Shown here in pieces: positions 24,969 through 37,021 of a stretch of DNA of 64,000 nt; position 1 is the first letter of the stretch; every line of letters starts with the position of its first letter. Source of the stretch: Mycogone perniciosa. Taxonomy: Eukaryota; Ascomycota; Sordariomycetes; Hypocreales; Hypocreaceae. The DNA lies in the NCBI GenBank assembly GCA_025331125.1, contig JAOALB010000016.1, forward strand, positions 310,001 through 374,000, given 5' to 3'. The notes beneath the pieces are model-generated. The model ran no database searches. It was not told the origin of the DNA and saw only the letters and a program-made list of their open reading frames with translations. Both the position numbers and the translations under genes were made by a program.

Positions 24969-26019
24969 ATGGGAGGCAAGCGAATCGATTGCTATTTGGA
25001 TATAGGTAAGTTGTGCCATACTCCAGGTGTCCGGGCCACTACTTCTCGTCCCGTTGGCGTGCTGCATACATACTGTTGTTGTTCTGTTGGCTCCTGTTGT
25101 TTTGTTGGTTCATGTTGTTGGTTTCTTTGTTGTTCTCTCGGCTGAGACAGTGCGCGCGCGTCTACAGCATCCTTCTTTAGCTATGTTGGCTTTGTGGATT
25201 TGCGGCAAAACCTCCAGACTCTTGCCGCGAATGGCGTTGAAGTAGAGTATGTGCTCTTGAATCCGTGTCATCTGGAGGTGTGTGGAATACTAACATCTAT
25301 CCCAGGCTGCATCCTGTGCTGCTCGGCGGCATCAACAGCCTCTCAGGTCTGCTCTTCTTCTACTCCCCACACATACATTACATCTCCTTCAACATGCTGA
25401 CTTACAACAAAAAGGCAACAGGCCTCCATGGGCTCTCGAGGCCAAAGCCAAATACCTAGAATATGACAGTAAGCGCGCGGCTTATCGTGTTGGGCTGACT
25501 GAGTTCCAAACCCCCGAAGATCTCATGGCCTCCGCGCACACCGTCTCTGCTCTCCGTGCCCTGCACTATATTAAGGCCAAATACCCGACGTCAACATTCA
25601 TTTCAGCTCTCCATTTCCTGTTTCACACGTTCTGGGCGCCGCCGAACGTGAACCTCACTAATGATGAGAACCTGCGGGAGACTCTGCTCAAGGCAACGGA
25701 AACGCCTGAGGGGGGCCGCAAGTTGTTCACTGAAGGAGACGTGAATACGATTATGGATAAGAAGGGAGAGATGAAGGATGTCCTGAAGAACGAGACGGAT
25801 AAGGCCGTGGAGCAGGGTGCATTTGGTGCGCCGTGGTTTTGGGTGACAAATGCGGAGGGCGAGGGACAGCCGTTCTTCGGCAGTGATCGGTGAGTTTAAT
25901 CAAGTATATCTGCTTTTTGGTAAAGGAGCTACTGACATGGGGGCAGATTCAACCACATCTATCAGCATTTGGGTATTCCGTTCCAGGATGTTGCTGTGCT
26001 GCGGCCGTCCAAGCTGTGA
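24969..26019 (+). CDS. Peroxisomal GST kappa / 2-hydroxychromene-2-carboxylate isomerase-like protein
   Basis: A DsbA-fold protein of the GST-kappa/HCCA-isomerase family, which uses glutathione for conjugation or isomerisation. Five exons, 24969-25005, 25168-25246, 25306-25346, 25415-25889 and 25947-26019, give 234 aa. The 162, 59, 68 and 57-bp introns were found by rebuilding the family core: CYLDI|ASFFSYVGFVDL, GVEVE|LHPVLLGGINSLS, GNRPPWALEAKAKY, GAPWFWVTNAEG and FFGSDRFNHIYQHLGIP. The second intron has a perfect TACTAAC branch. The serine after DIA is at the catalytic position of GST kappa. The last residues are RPSKL, a canonical PTS1. It is divergent from the SDR, also PTS1-tagged, and upstream of DHFR on the same strand. 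The substrate is not inferable. Confidence 0.88.
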
Positions 26020-26279
26020 GATGAATGAGCGTGTTCATCTTTTTGGGGACAGTGGCGTTTGTATAATGTATCGTGAATTCCATGAAGAAATAAATGAAAA
26101 TCACATAAGTGTATTTACTATACAAAATTAATTCAGATTCGATTCCTGAGCTTATTAGACACGTAATAATCAATGTAGTCGAGGCTGTTTGACATGCTCC
26201 CTACAAGTACACCAACACTGTGTGCCACCAAGACCCTTCGTGCAAACTCATCCCACCTCAACTGAGTTCACTCTCACTT

Positions 26280-26297
26280 CAACAACAACAACAACAA
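26280..26297 (+). repeat. (CAA)6 in the DHFR leader
   Basis: Six CAA repeats end 20 bp before the DHFR start codon. Such unstructured leaders often favour scanning, but an effect here is inference. Confidence 0.6.
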
Positions 26298-26317
26298 CAT
26301 TATAGGAACACATCACA

Positions 26318-27038
26318 ATGCAGTCCCTAGAACTCACTCTCATAGTTGCCGCGACCCATAAAATGGGCATCGGCTTTCAAGGCACCATGCCATGGCAGGG
26401 CCTGAAGAAAGAGATGCAGTATTTCGCTCGCGTGACAACACGAACCCCTCCACAGGTAAACTTTTTTCTCCATCTCCATCTCCATCCATATTGCGCCCAT
26501 CAAGATTCGTCTCTCTCTTCTACTTTCAACATATTGGGCAGATTATATAAATGACTAACTCAAGCATCTTTAGGCCCCAGCTGGTGCTGAAAACGCTGTC
26601 ATCATGGGCCGCAAAACTTGGGACTCGATCCCCCCCAAATTCCGGCCCCTCAAGAGCCGTCTCAACATCATCGTCACACGCTCTGCACCCGCCACGCCTC
26701 CGCCCACAGGTGAAGAAATCAGAGTGTCCTCTATCGAAGCCGCCGTAAAATACGCGCAGGCTAGGTCAGCAGGGCGCATCTTCGTCATGGGCGGCGCGCA
26801 GATTTATGACGCTGCACTCAAGCTCCCCTCGGCAAGGCGCGTGCTGTTGACGAGTATTGATCGTGACTTTGAGTGTGATACGTTCTTCCCGCTGGATTTG
26901 ACGGGGGAGAAGACTGTGGGGTGGGAGAGGAGGTCGAGAGAGCAGCTGCAGGAGTGGACGGGGGAGGAGATTGCTGAAGGGGGACAGGAGGAGGCGGGCA
27001 CCAAGTATGAGTTCCAGATGTGGGAGAAGTTAGATTGA
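26318..27038 (+). CDS. Dihydrofolate reductase
   Basis: Reduces dihydrofolate to tetrahydrofolate with NADPH, supporting thymidylate and purine synthesis. Two exons, 26318-26455 and 26574-27038, give 200 aa with a 118-bp intron (GTAAAC donor, TGACTAAC branch, TAG acceptor). Visible motifs are the substrate loop GIGFQGTMPW, the cofactor segment VIMGRKTWDSIPPKFRPL, the NIIVTRS strand, FVMGGAQIYDAAL and DTFFPLDL. The length fits fungal DHFRs. It is 298 bp downstream of the GST-kappa-like gene on the same strand and convergent with CBP3. Start ATG 26318 has a favourable context (cacaATG). Confidence 0.96.
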
Positions 27039-27269
27039 GTCTCTCCTCTCCTTTGGCATATATTCCAAGTCAAGATAGTTTCAAAGATGAGATATATATA
27101 TATACGTTAAAATACATGCACATCAAACAAGTAATCATCCGGGGGCATCACCATCGTAATATTCATACACCCTTTTAGTGCCAACACCACCCCACCGGTT
27201 CCTTGATGTCGTCCGTATTGTACAACCCTTCCCGAGACCCATGTAATTGATCAAGTGTTTTATATAGCG

Positions 27270-28243
27270 TTACGCAGCTCTGGCAGGCTCTGCAGTCCGC
27301 TTCGCTGGCTGCTCCTTTTCCGCCGCTTGCCCCTCGTGCGTCTTGAACGGCCCCTCAAGTCTTGTCCAGAAGATATTCACAGGCTGTGCCAATATCTGCA
27401 ACGCCCTATCCGGCAGGGCCAGATCCGATACACTCTCCAACGATGCCAATCCCGACCTCATCCATCCCACAATCGCCAGCAGCGCTCTGGGATCTACATC
27501 CGGCGACCCCTTGAACAAATTCCTCCACACGGCGCTCGCTAGAATGGCATCGCCCTTGATGAGGCCCTCGTCATATGCGAGCAGCAGGCCCCGCCACTGG
27601 ACAAAGATATCCTTGAGGTACCGCTGTCGCAGTGCGCTGGAGGTGATGCTGTGGTCGATGTGCATCTTCTTCTCGCACTCGAAGAAGAAGTGGTCGATGA
27701 GTTGTTGCTGCCAGTTGCGGTAGGCGTCGCGCTCGAGGCAGCGTATGCGAGCGTTGAGCAGGTAGAGATGAAGCATGGTGACGTGGGACCAGGTGCTGAA
27801 CGTTGGTGGGAGATTGAATGCTACAGAACCGTTCATGTCAGTCAAATATCTTGGGAACTGGATGGCCAGTCATAGGGGGGTTGCATACTGCTGTGCCAGA
27901 CATTCCCTTCCTCAACTGCATGGCCTACTTCCTCTCCATCTTCTAGTCTCTCCACCTGGTCATTCTTCCGCTCTTCTTCTGTAATGCGATAGTCGGCCGG
28001 TTTTGCGCAGGCTTTGTATAGTCGCTCCGAAGCACCAAGCACACGGTATGACTCTCCAATGCCTCCAATTCCTCCTAAAAGTCTCCTCGTATTCGTATTA
28101 CTGAAGCATCTTGACAGTGCCGCTTTGGTGGTGGCATTGAAAAGCGGCAAAAAAGTTGTTCTCGCGGGGACTCGGGCAGCCGAAGCGCGGACTGCGGCTC
28201 GGAGCAGCGTCCGGGCTTGTGATCTGCAGCTTTCACAGGCCAT
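27270..28243 (-). CDS. CBP3: Mitochondrial ubiquinol-cytochrome c chaperone Cbp3
   Basis: An assembly factor of respiratory complex III; in yeast Cbp3 acts with Cbp6 at the mitochondrial ribosome to receive newly made cytochrome b. Exons 28243-27889 and 27820-27270 (68-bp intron) give 301 aa; the join reads GNVWHS|TFNLPPTFSTWSHVT. The N-terminus (ACESCRSQARTLLRAAVRAS) is Arg/Ala-rich and fits a mitochondrial presequence. The chaperone domain is recognisable in VTMLHLYLLNARIRCLE, FFFECEKKMHIDHSITSSAL and GLLLAYDEGLIKGDAILASA. It is convergent with DHFR and lies on the same strand as the ketoacyl synthase upstream of it, another mitochondrial-type gene. Confidence 0.92.
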
Positions 28244-28556
28244 TCTATGTGTATAGGTTGATGCTCTGGGAATAAATTACACCAAAAATGAGCAGAATGG
28301 CGACTTGGTGCGATTTTTCATATCATAGTGGGCTAATGACGCGCTGGATTTCATGTGAAGAAATTCCATCCCGCGATAAGTGCCTCCGGCAGAATATCGG
28401 CAGCAATGGATATGGTGTAAATTGTCGGGCAATATGTGCGGATGATGTCATTCGCACATAGTCCAGGTACTCGTTTTTGATCATGATGAATCATTTATTC
28501 GTGAGTGACGCCGTTTTTATCTAATCCTATTGTTACAGGTGTATGCTACAAGGTGC
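28244..28556. other. Spacer between CBP3 and the ketoacyl synthase gene
   Basis: These 313 bp hold the CBP3 promoter and the 3' end of the ketoacyl synthase gene. Nothing else is seen. Confidence 0.6.
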
Positions 28557-29951
28557 CTATTCCAATTTGGAAAAGACAAGACTGCTGTTTGTACCTCCAA
28601 ATCCGAAGCTGTTGCTGAGGGCTACTTTGACTTGCTTTGCCTGAGACTGCAGAGGCACGAAGTTGAAATTAACACCGACATCTGGTTGTTCCAAATTCAA
28701 AGTAGGTGGTACAACTCCCTGGTCCTAATGTTAGAATCCGAATCATAATCATGACAAGAACCTGTAAACTCACCTCATGTATAGCCAAAATCGAGAAAAG
28801 AGCTTCAATGGCTCCGGCAGCGCCTAAAAGGTGGCCAATTGCCCCCTTTGTGCTGCTCACCGTGACCTGTGATTCCGCCTCAACACCTTCATCCCCAAGC
28901 ATTAGCCGTTTTATAGCAGCGGCCTCTGCCTTGTCTCCAACTTGTGTACTCGTGGCGTGTGCATTGATATAGCCAACCTGTGAAGGCTTGATCCCAGCGC
29001 GTTTCAAAGCCCTCTTCATCGCTAGATAGGCGCCACCCCCATCTTCGCGCGGCGCTGTCATGTGGTACGCATCACCGCTGCAGCCGTATCCGCTCACTTC
29101 AGCGTAAATCCGTGCTCCTCTGGCTTTGGCATGCTCAAGCTCCTCAAGAACACACACAGCAGAGCCCTCTGCAATGACGAAACCATTTCGATTGGTGTCA
29201 AACGGACGGCTGCTGGCTTCAGGTTTGGCATTGTAGGCTGTGGCTAGAGATCTGGCTCTTCCAAAGCCAGCAAATGCGAGAGGATGGATGCATGATTCAG
29301 CTCCGCCAGCAACCATGACGTCTGCATCTCCCAGGGCGATAAATCTGGCTGCATCCCCAATGGAGTGGGCGCCAGTAGTACAAGCTGTTGTAGCTGCATG
29401 GTTTGGACCCTGGAAACCAAACTTCATGGCGATGTGTCCCGCTGCCATATTTATCAGAATTTTCGGCACAAACAATGGCGATACTTTTTTGTATCCCTTT
29501 CATAGTATTAGCAAAAATCCGTTGATTAGGGAGACCTGCTAAAACCCACATCGCTGTTATGAGTGAGACTGGTCTCGTAGATCTCATCGAGATTCCCGAT
29601 TCCACTACCGAGACACACACCAGTCGCTTCCTGGTCCTCAATGTGCGAAGCCTCCCAGCCTGCATCTTTCAATGCCATCTCACTCGCGGCAATCGCATAC
29701 TGTGTGAACGTGGACATGCGTCGCTGGTCTGCAGGGCCCAGCCAGTCTGCAGGCTTCCACGACCCAGCAGCATCGCCACGAGGCACAATGCCAGCAACAG
29801 TGCAGGTCAACTCTCTCCACCTCTCCAGAGGTTGTCGTTCCGCAACGCTGATGATGCCGGATTCACCAGCGATGAGACGGGACCATGTTTGGCGAATACC
29901 AACTCCTAGAGGCGTGATGGCCCCGAGGCCAGTCACGACAACTCGTCGCAT
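28557..29951 (-). CDS. Mitochondrial-type 3-oxoacyl-ACP synthase (type II FAS)
   Basis: Condensing enzyme of mitochondrial type II fatty acid synthesis (yeast Cem1, human OXSM), the pathway that makes octanoyl-ACP for lipoate. Three exons, 29951-29550, 29496-28774 and 28724-28557, give 430 aa; introns are 53 and 49 bp. Start ATG 29951 begins directly at the fold (MRRVVVTGLGAITPLG), so no long presequence is seen; from memory yeast Cem1 also starts this way. The catalytic Cys-His-His set is present: Cys173 in TACTTGAHS, His in NAHATSTQVGD and His in STKGAIGHLLGAAGA. The C-terminal glycine loop is SNSFGFGGTNSS. The first intron donor is the less usual GTGGGT; no other donor keeps the frame into GYKKVSPLFVPK. 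Confidence 0.94.
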
Positions 29952-30733
29952 CGTGCTTCCATATCAGAGACTGAAGGGCTATTTTTGGTGGGAAAATAGC
30001 TTGTATCAAGCCAATGAAGTAAATTTTGTGTGGACTTCGACATGAAATGCAGACAGAATAATATGGAGTGCAGTGCGTCGAAATCAGATGAAGGTGCATC
30101 TTTTAGAGCATTACCATATTTGCATTAGTACCATGATGATAAACTAGGATGCACTAAGCCGCCTTAAGCACACTGCCAACGTACTCCGTACTCTGTAGCT
30201 GATACCTACCCAATGCGTTCTCAGGAGACTCCGTCAGTCCGTTTCAGCTCTGTGTTCTTAAAGCTGTCATCAGTCTTTGCGAGCTGAACGGAATACTTAT
30301 ATCATTCGAAACTTATAATTAAGTCTTCAACTCCACATATACGCTCTCTAATCAGTTCAACGTCGATTATCCACGGAAGACGCCAAACCTGGGCTGAGGC
30401 AGAAGACCAGTCGTGTGTCGTGGCATCACAAAACGAACAATTCATCTATCTTCCAAAGTCTGTCCAAGGCCATTGACTTCTTCTTCTCAGTCCGATTGGT
30501 GTCATGAATCGAAATTAGTTATGGTCTTTTGAGCCGAACGCTCCGGGCCTACTCAAGCCACTGTGTCAATTCCACACGACCGGACATACGTTTGGTTCAG
30601 GATAATATTACCGAACCTTGTCTCCGCTCACCCCCATGCATGGAACATTTGTTGTTTTGATATATCTTTCACTACCACCGGGGCTTTCATTACCTCCCAG
30701 CTGCCTTGGTCGGCATTGCGGGAGAACGTCGTA
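29952..30733. promoter_or_regulatory. Divergent intergenic region, ketoacyl synthase / OPT
   Basis: These 782 bp lie between two divergent start codons. They contain one exact TACTCCGTA (30182-30190). No gene is seen. Confidence 0.5.
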
Positions 30734-33461
30734 ATGGATGCCGTTGCAGAAGCCAGTAGCCATGAGACTGGCTCCAGACCTCGACCCCGGGTGTCCTTGT
30801 CGAATTCGAGATCCGAAATAATGGAGGGCCTCAAGGACCACATTTCGCAATGGGAGGATTCTGGCGCCCGCAATGATGTTGACGACGACCAAGGCTCTGA
30901 GTATGAACTTCTTATGGACCCGCACCACCCAGAAGACAGCTTGAGTATTGAAGATGATGGCCCTAAAATGGCCGAGGAGGAGAACTCGCCATATCCTGAG
31001 GTTCGGGCTGCTGTTCATAATTACGATGAGGACCTCCCATGCAACACAGTTCGCGCTTGGACAATTGGCATGTCACTCGTCGTGCTGGGTGCGTCGATGA
31101 ACACGATATTCTCACTTCGCCAGCCTGCCATATCCATTGGGCCATTGGTTGCTCAGATCATTGCATGGCCAGTAGGCCATGCGTGGGCCAGGTTTTTGCC
31201 AAAGAAACAATTCAACACCTTTGGGCTCAAGTGGACGTTGAATCCCGGTCCATTCAACATCAAGGAACATTCTATCATTGGTGTCATGGCCAGTGTCTCA
31301 TTTTCTGTTGCCTATTCCACAGACATTCTCCTGGCGCAAATAGTCTTCTACAAGCAAAACTTCGGCTTGATCTTCCAAATCCTTCTCACTGTATCGACAC
31401 AATCTCTGGGGTATGGAATTGCAGGGGTAATGCGCAAGTACCTAGGTCTGGCAATGTCCTTCGTCAAATTGCCGGGAGCTTTACTGACTGTTCTTCAGTG
31501 TACCCGGCATCCATGATATGGCCAGAGAATCTGGTTGCCGTGACATTGATGAACGCCATGTACGAGAAGAATGAACCGAGAGACCCGACTGTTCTTGGTG
31601 GCAACATGCCTAGATATAGATGGTTTGCCATCGTCACAGCAGGCTCCTTTTTCTATTATTTTATTCCTGGCTTTTTGGCTCAATGCTTAAGCGTTTTTGC
31701 ATTTGTGACCTGGATGGCTCCGCAAAATCCGGTTGTTAACCAACTGTTTGGAGGAGTCACAGGCCTTTCTATCCTACCCATCACCTTTGATTGGACCCAG
31801 ATCTCTGGCTTTATCGGTTCACCACTTATCCCACCATGGTAAGTCATTAATAATATTGGGTTGACGAACGACTACTTACAGAGGACTAGGAACGCAATCG
31901 CAAACACTCTTCTCGGCGTCGTCATATTTTTTATAGGTCTGTCAACCCTGCTGCAATTTTCTGGGACATGGTATGCTCCATTCTTGCCCATCAGCGATGC
32001 AGGAACGTATGATAATACCGGAGCACGATACAACATCACCCGTGTCGTGAATTCGGATCTCACCCTGAATGAAAAAGCCTACCAGGAATACTCACCACTG
32101 TTCATCAGCACCACGTTTGCCCTATCCTATGGCCTGTCATTTGCAGCCATATCGTCGCTTGTAGTGTATACTTATCTTCACCACGGCAAGCAGATTTGGA
32201 GGCAATATATGAACAGCACGACCGAGGAGCCGGACATCCACATGAAACTCATGAGGAAATACAAGGAGGCGCCAACGTGGTGGTACTTTTCTCTTTTCGC
32301 CATTGTAAGCCGCCCCCCATGAAGTTATTATTATCCATTGAACTAATGTATGTAAATCAAGATGTTGGTTTTGGGATTTTACACGGTGCTCGCATATCCC
32401 ACGAATCTCACTTGGTGGGCATTCTTACTTGCAGTAACCATTTCGTTTGGGTTCAGCCTACCCATAGGCATCATTCAAGCTGTCACAACCAACCAGATTG
32501 GTTTAAACGTGCTCACGGAGTTCATATACGGTTACATCCAGCCAGGACGGCCGCTGGCGGTTATGTTGTAGGTTCCTCCAATTCACCTTCGTTGACGATG
32601 CAGAGAGCAGTACTAAATAACGACATAGGTTCAAAACTTTTGGGTACATTACCATGTACGTGCTCCTGAATATTCGTATGAAAACCAGTGCTGACCAAGG
32701 AGTAGGTCGCAAGCACTTTCTTTCGTCTCCGACCTCAAGTTTGGGCACTACATGAAGATTCCGCCTAGAACTATGTTCATGGCACAAGTTGCTGCAACGA
32801 CATACTCGTGCTTCATCCAAGTCATCGTCTTAAACCTGGCGCTGAACAACATTGAAGATGTTTGCGATACACAACAGCGCGACCACTTTACATGTCCAGG
32901 TGGAAGAGTCTTCTACTCTGGTAAGTCTATGATATTGCCCTTTCCATGATCCCTACTGATCTGAGAAACTCAGCCTCTGTCATCTGGGGTCTCATTGGGC
33001 CAGCTCGAATGTTCTCCCCAGGACAAATCTACTCAGGCCTATTCCTCTTCTTCTTCATCGGCGCCATAACACCAATCATCATCTACTTCGCTGCCAAGAA
33101 ATGGCCAAAATCTCCAGTAAAATGGCTCATGGCACCAGTAATCTTCGGCGGCTCTGGCGCAATCCCACCAGCTACACCCCTAAATTACTTCTCTTGGGGC
33201 ATCGTCGGATTCATCTTCCAGTTCTGGGTCAAGAGGCGAAATTTCAGGTGGTGGAGTCGGCTCAACTTTTTAACCTCGAGTGGATTGGATTTGGGATTGG
33301 CTCTGGGGACGTTGTTCATATTCTTTGCGTTTACGATGCAGGGGATTGAGCCACCTAGATGGTGGGGGAACGATGTCGTGATGACAACGATGGACTTTCA
33401 GGGTACGGCTGTACGGGCTCATGTATCGGAGGGTGAGCACTTTGGCCCAAGTTCGTGGTGA
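30734..33461 (+). CDS. OPT-family oligopeptide transporter
   Basis: A plasma-membrane proton-coupled transporter of small peptides, glutathione or metal chelates in the OPT family. Seven exons (30734-31445, 31499-31838, 31884-32304, 32362-32567, 32629-32655, 32706-32920, 32974-33461) give 802 aa, in frame throughout. ATG 30734 is the first in-frame ATG. The acidic cytosolic N-terminus leads to the family entry motif SPYPEVRAAV and NTVRAWTIGM. Other signatures are VYPASMIWPENLVAV, FLAQCLSVFAFVTWMAP, FKTFGYITM|SQALSF, GHYMKIPPRTMFMAQ and SVIWGLIGPARMFS, with numerous hydrophobic helices. Exon 5 is only 27 nt. The third exon uses an ACAGAG acceptor; the upstream CAG would create a stop. It is tail-to-tail with the zinc-cluster gene at 33678. 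The exact substrate is unknown. Confidence 0.92.
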
Positions 33462-33677
33462 GGCATCTAGGATACTAGAGGGGATGGCGCACGAAGGAAT
33501 TAGATTGAACATTTGGTTAACTATAGATCATGACGTCGTAAAAAGAAAACTCGGTATGAGAACAGACTGTTTTGCTAGGCCTGAAGATCCGTGTTAAATA
33601 GGGGTGATATTAATGAAGAAATCATGTCAACACACTAAGACAAACCAGTTTCTTTATCCCCCCTCCTTTTGTCATTC

Positions 33678-36600
33678 CTAACCCGTAGAGGTTCCGCCAT
33701 TCATACTAGAAGCAAAGGGTACGACAAAGCCAACTCCCATCGGGGCGGTGTAAGCCTGGGTGCTGCTTGACGCACCATGGTGACCTGGATACGTCCCATA
33801 ACTGCCACTGTGTATTTGAAACGCTGTTTGTTCACCGTGGGATAGTGGCCTTGGTTGCGAGTCATGGACATACTCACCATCTGCATCTGAGTCTTCTCCT
33901 TGTTGAAAGTCCCAAAAGATTTCAGAGTCCAGCTCAAACTCAGCCTCGGCCGATTCTGTCTCTACCGACTCTGCGTCTGCTTTCTGCTGGTTGGATTGTG
34001 TCGAAGTTCTGCTGCTTGTAGGGGGGGGAACGAACTCTCCTCTTGGAATAGCCGGAGACATTTCTGCATTTGCAAAATATGGCGTTTGCGCTGTTGATTG
34101 AGCAGACATTTCATCGTGGCCACCTTGACTAGCCACGTGCGACGCAGTGTTAAGGGCTGGCGTTGGGGGTTGGAGGGCTTGACGCGTTGCAGTACTCTGC
34201 CTCCGTGAATCCAAGATCTGTAATGGGTCCGTAATAATGCCTTCCGGGAGGAATGAATCTTGTTCTCGGCTTGCGTTTGAAGACTGTGAGTATTCATCCA
34301 CCACAGAGCGGAAGGCTTCGAGTACGTAAAGGAATCTCTGAGCCTGAACATCCATCGTAGCACAGTACTCTGTAATGTTGATGGCATTGGAAATGGAAGT
34401 GGCGTAATGACTGTTCTCGTACAAGCCAGCAAATTCGTTACTCAAAATAGTGAGGGCGGCAGTAAAGAGAAAGTATCTAAACCGCTATTCAGCAAAGGGC
34501 ATTCGGAAGCACAAGGAGACTAGGGCACTTACAGGACAAAAGGGTTGCATCGTGGGAGATATTTGGCGTCAAATGCTGCTTGGACCAACGCCACAGAGTG
34601 TGTCGAAGCTGCAACACAAGCTTGAGAGAATTTCTCCGACCTCGAATAAGTGCGATGAAGTGGCGTACGATTATTTGTTTTTTCCGGTCGTGCTTTCGCA
34701 AAAAGTGAGAGGAAGAATGGTCTGCCCAGGAGGACTATAGAGTGATAGTGGAGGAGGTGGATGTGTAGGATGGCAATTCCTTTATCCGCCAAGGTGGTGC
34801 TATTAAACAGGTTCTCCGAGGCGAGAGACGGATGGACGTTGGTTGACCACGATTCGCAGTCGTCAGCAGTCTTCTGGGCTAGTTTTGTTGAGATCTTGCC
34901 CTTCGGGGAGAATTTCTTGAGAATCTCGTCAATGAACCGTGACGTTTTCACCGAGAAGTTCAGACTTTGTGATCCATATGTCTCTTCTGCAGCCTGTTCG
35001 GGAGCGGTTACTAGCAGCACAGGACTGTCCAGTGAATCATCCGAGCAGTCATCTGCACATATAGCACAAGGTCGCCCTAGTGAGGCAGCAAGAAACTGGT
35101 CTAGCACAAATAGACTTCTCCAGGTATTCCGCCGTACGCGCTCATTGTCGAATCTAACCATTGTATCGCTTATTCGGTGTAGGCCGAGAGAGAATGCTGA
35201 ACGAACAGCCATGCCTTCCAGAGTCAATAGGGGCAGATAGCTTCCAGGTGATGGTATACTGACCGCAATAATTGTATGCAACATTGGGCTTTGATCTGAC
35301 CAACATGTAAACAGTCATAAGCGTCCAAGCTTGGATATGCCACAAATCCGCATTTTCAATTCCATTTTGAGGGTCGGTTAGACGTTTTGCACCCTTGAAT
35401 AAGATCTCCGCTCGGTCCTCGGGATCCTCTCGAAGTTGTTTGATCATCGATTCTTCTGGACTATTGGGGACTGGCGTGGCCATGGTAAGGCCAATCGCCA
35501 ATACCAAGTAAACTAGACAAAGAGTCGATGGACTCGCCGTAAGAGGGTCTACGTAGCACGCGACTAGATCCTTATAGAATGATGGGTGGTCAAACAGTTC
35601 AATCAGGCCGTGGGTCTGGGACAGATTAGCCACGAAATGGCATTGTGACAGAGTTGACGACAAACATTTATGAAGTATGAGCGCACGAGAAGACCAGCAA
35701 ACTTCTTCTCAGGCAATATGCAAGGGATAATTGAGGTCGAAGGAATGGAAGCAACAGGCTCTAGGATGCTGTGTCGGTCTGGATCCTCCGTGAATGAAGA
35801 CAAACCGGCGGCATTGCCTACTATCATTCGTATCGACTGGAGGTATGACAGGGTCGACGAATCTCCCATAAAGACTACGACCCAAGGTCAGTCAACGCTA
35901 TCCAAAGAGGTACTTGAGGTACACGAACAGAGCCTTTTCGTGGAGTCTTGCAGCATTCTGACTTGTACTATGACTTCAACCTCCTCATCTGTCTCGGAAG
36001 TTGCGCTTTGTCGAGAAGGATCATCGCCCTCGCATATTAATGAGGTTTCGCTAATGCAACAGACTGAATCATTCTGCGTTACAGGCCGCTTTCCCAATGA
36101 ACGTGCTGACCGATGCGGTTTCTTTATCGTGTTACGAGGCGGCTTGCTGGGAATCTCTTCAGGAGTATCCACAGATTCGTCGGTGTCGTGGCGATTCGGG
36201 GTAGAAGGCGAAGGTAGAGTAGCCCTTCTCGAAGCTCGTCTCTCTCGTCTGTGTAAATATTCGCATTTCACGCCTTTTTTCTGACAAGCGCCACAAGGCG
36301 TATTTCCATCGCACTTGGATAGTTAGAGTCAGCTAAAGTACAATAGATCGAAGAAATGGTTCGGTTTGACGAAAAAGAGAGCCAGGAAGGTATTCGTCTC
36401 GTGGGGCCAACCTCTCTCGCAATCCAAGGGATCGGTTTCCGGTAGGCGGTGTTGGAATAGATCTGTCACATCACACAAACATGTACAGAACATACATATG
36501 CTGTGCAATCAAGATGGTCACTCAAGACACAACCTGCTGAATCTGCCCGACAGAATACTCCCAGTCCTGTGAAATGGAGAAGATGCGTCCACAACAATGC

Positions 36601-37021
36601 TGTCCTTCGTCGAGCCAGGTTGATTTCCGCTCAAGAAGGAGAGCGATCCGGATATTCCAGTTTTAGAAAGCAAGGCATGCACACTCAAAAGAATATACAG
36701 AAAAACTATGGGCCATAACAAGCGTGGGAATGGATTGTATGGTGCCCAACATCAAAATGAGTGTCGGAGAAATCGAGGCTACTTGGCCAACTTAAGAATC
36801 TGAGAACTGATGAGACTCACCCTCTGCTTACGGCGCTTGCAGGAATCACAAGCCCGTGTAGTTCTCCGGCGTTTGCTTTCTGGCACGCTGGGACGGGGCA
36901 TGTCGGGCGAGCAATGCTGTGCATCCAATCCATCTGGGGACTTGGGGGTGTTATTTGTTGTAGTAGTTACCAACACCGGAGACGCTGCCGACTGCAGTGA
37001 AGTGATTCGTGATGCCTCCAT
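33678..37021 (-). CDS. Zn2Cys6 transcription factor with fungal middle homology region
   Basis: A 6-exon regulator of about 877 aa. Exons are 37021-36821, 36313-35923 (or -35914), 35874-35666, 35615-35264, 35214-34533 and 34476-33678. The first intron is 507 bp and falls inside the cluster: CDSCKRRKQR|CDGNTPCGACQKKGVKC, giving C-x2-C-x6-C-x5-C-x2-C-x6-C. The middle homology region is clear: FMGDSSTLSYLQSIRMIVG, YFINTHGLIELFDHPSF, AYNYCGMAVRSAFSLGLHR and RRNTWRSLFVLDQFLAASLG. The C-terminus is disordered, acidic and Ser/Thr-rich, a plausible activation domain. Start ATG 37021 (MEASRITSLQ) was chosen because the codon opening this frame further upstream is not ATG. Its 3' end faces the OPT gene, so it may regulate the transporter, but that is speculation. 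Confidence 0.9.
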
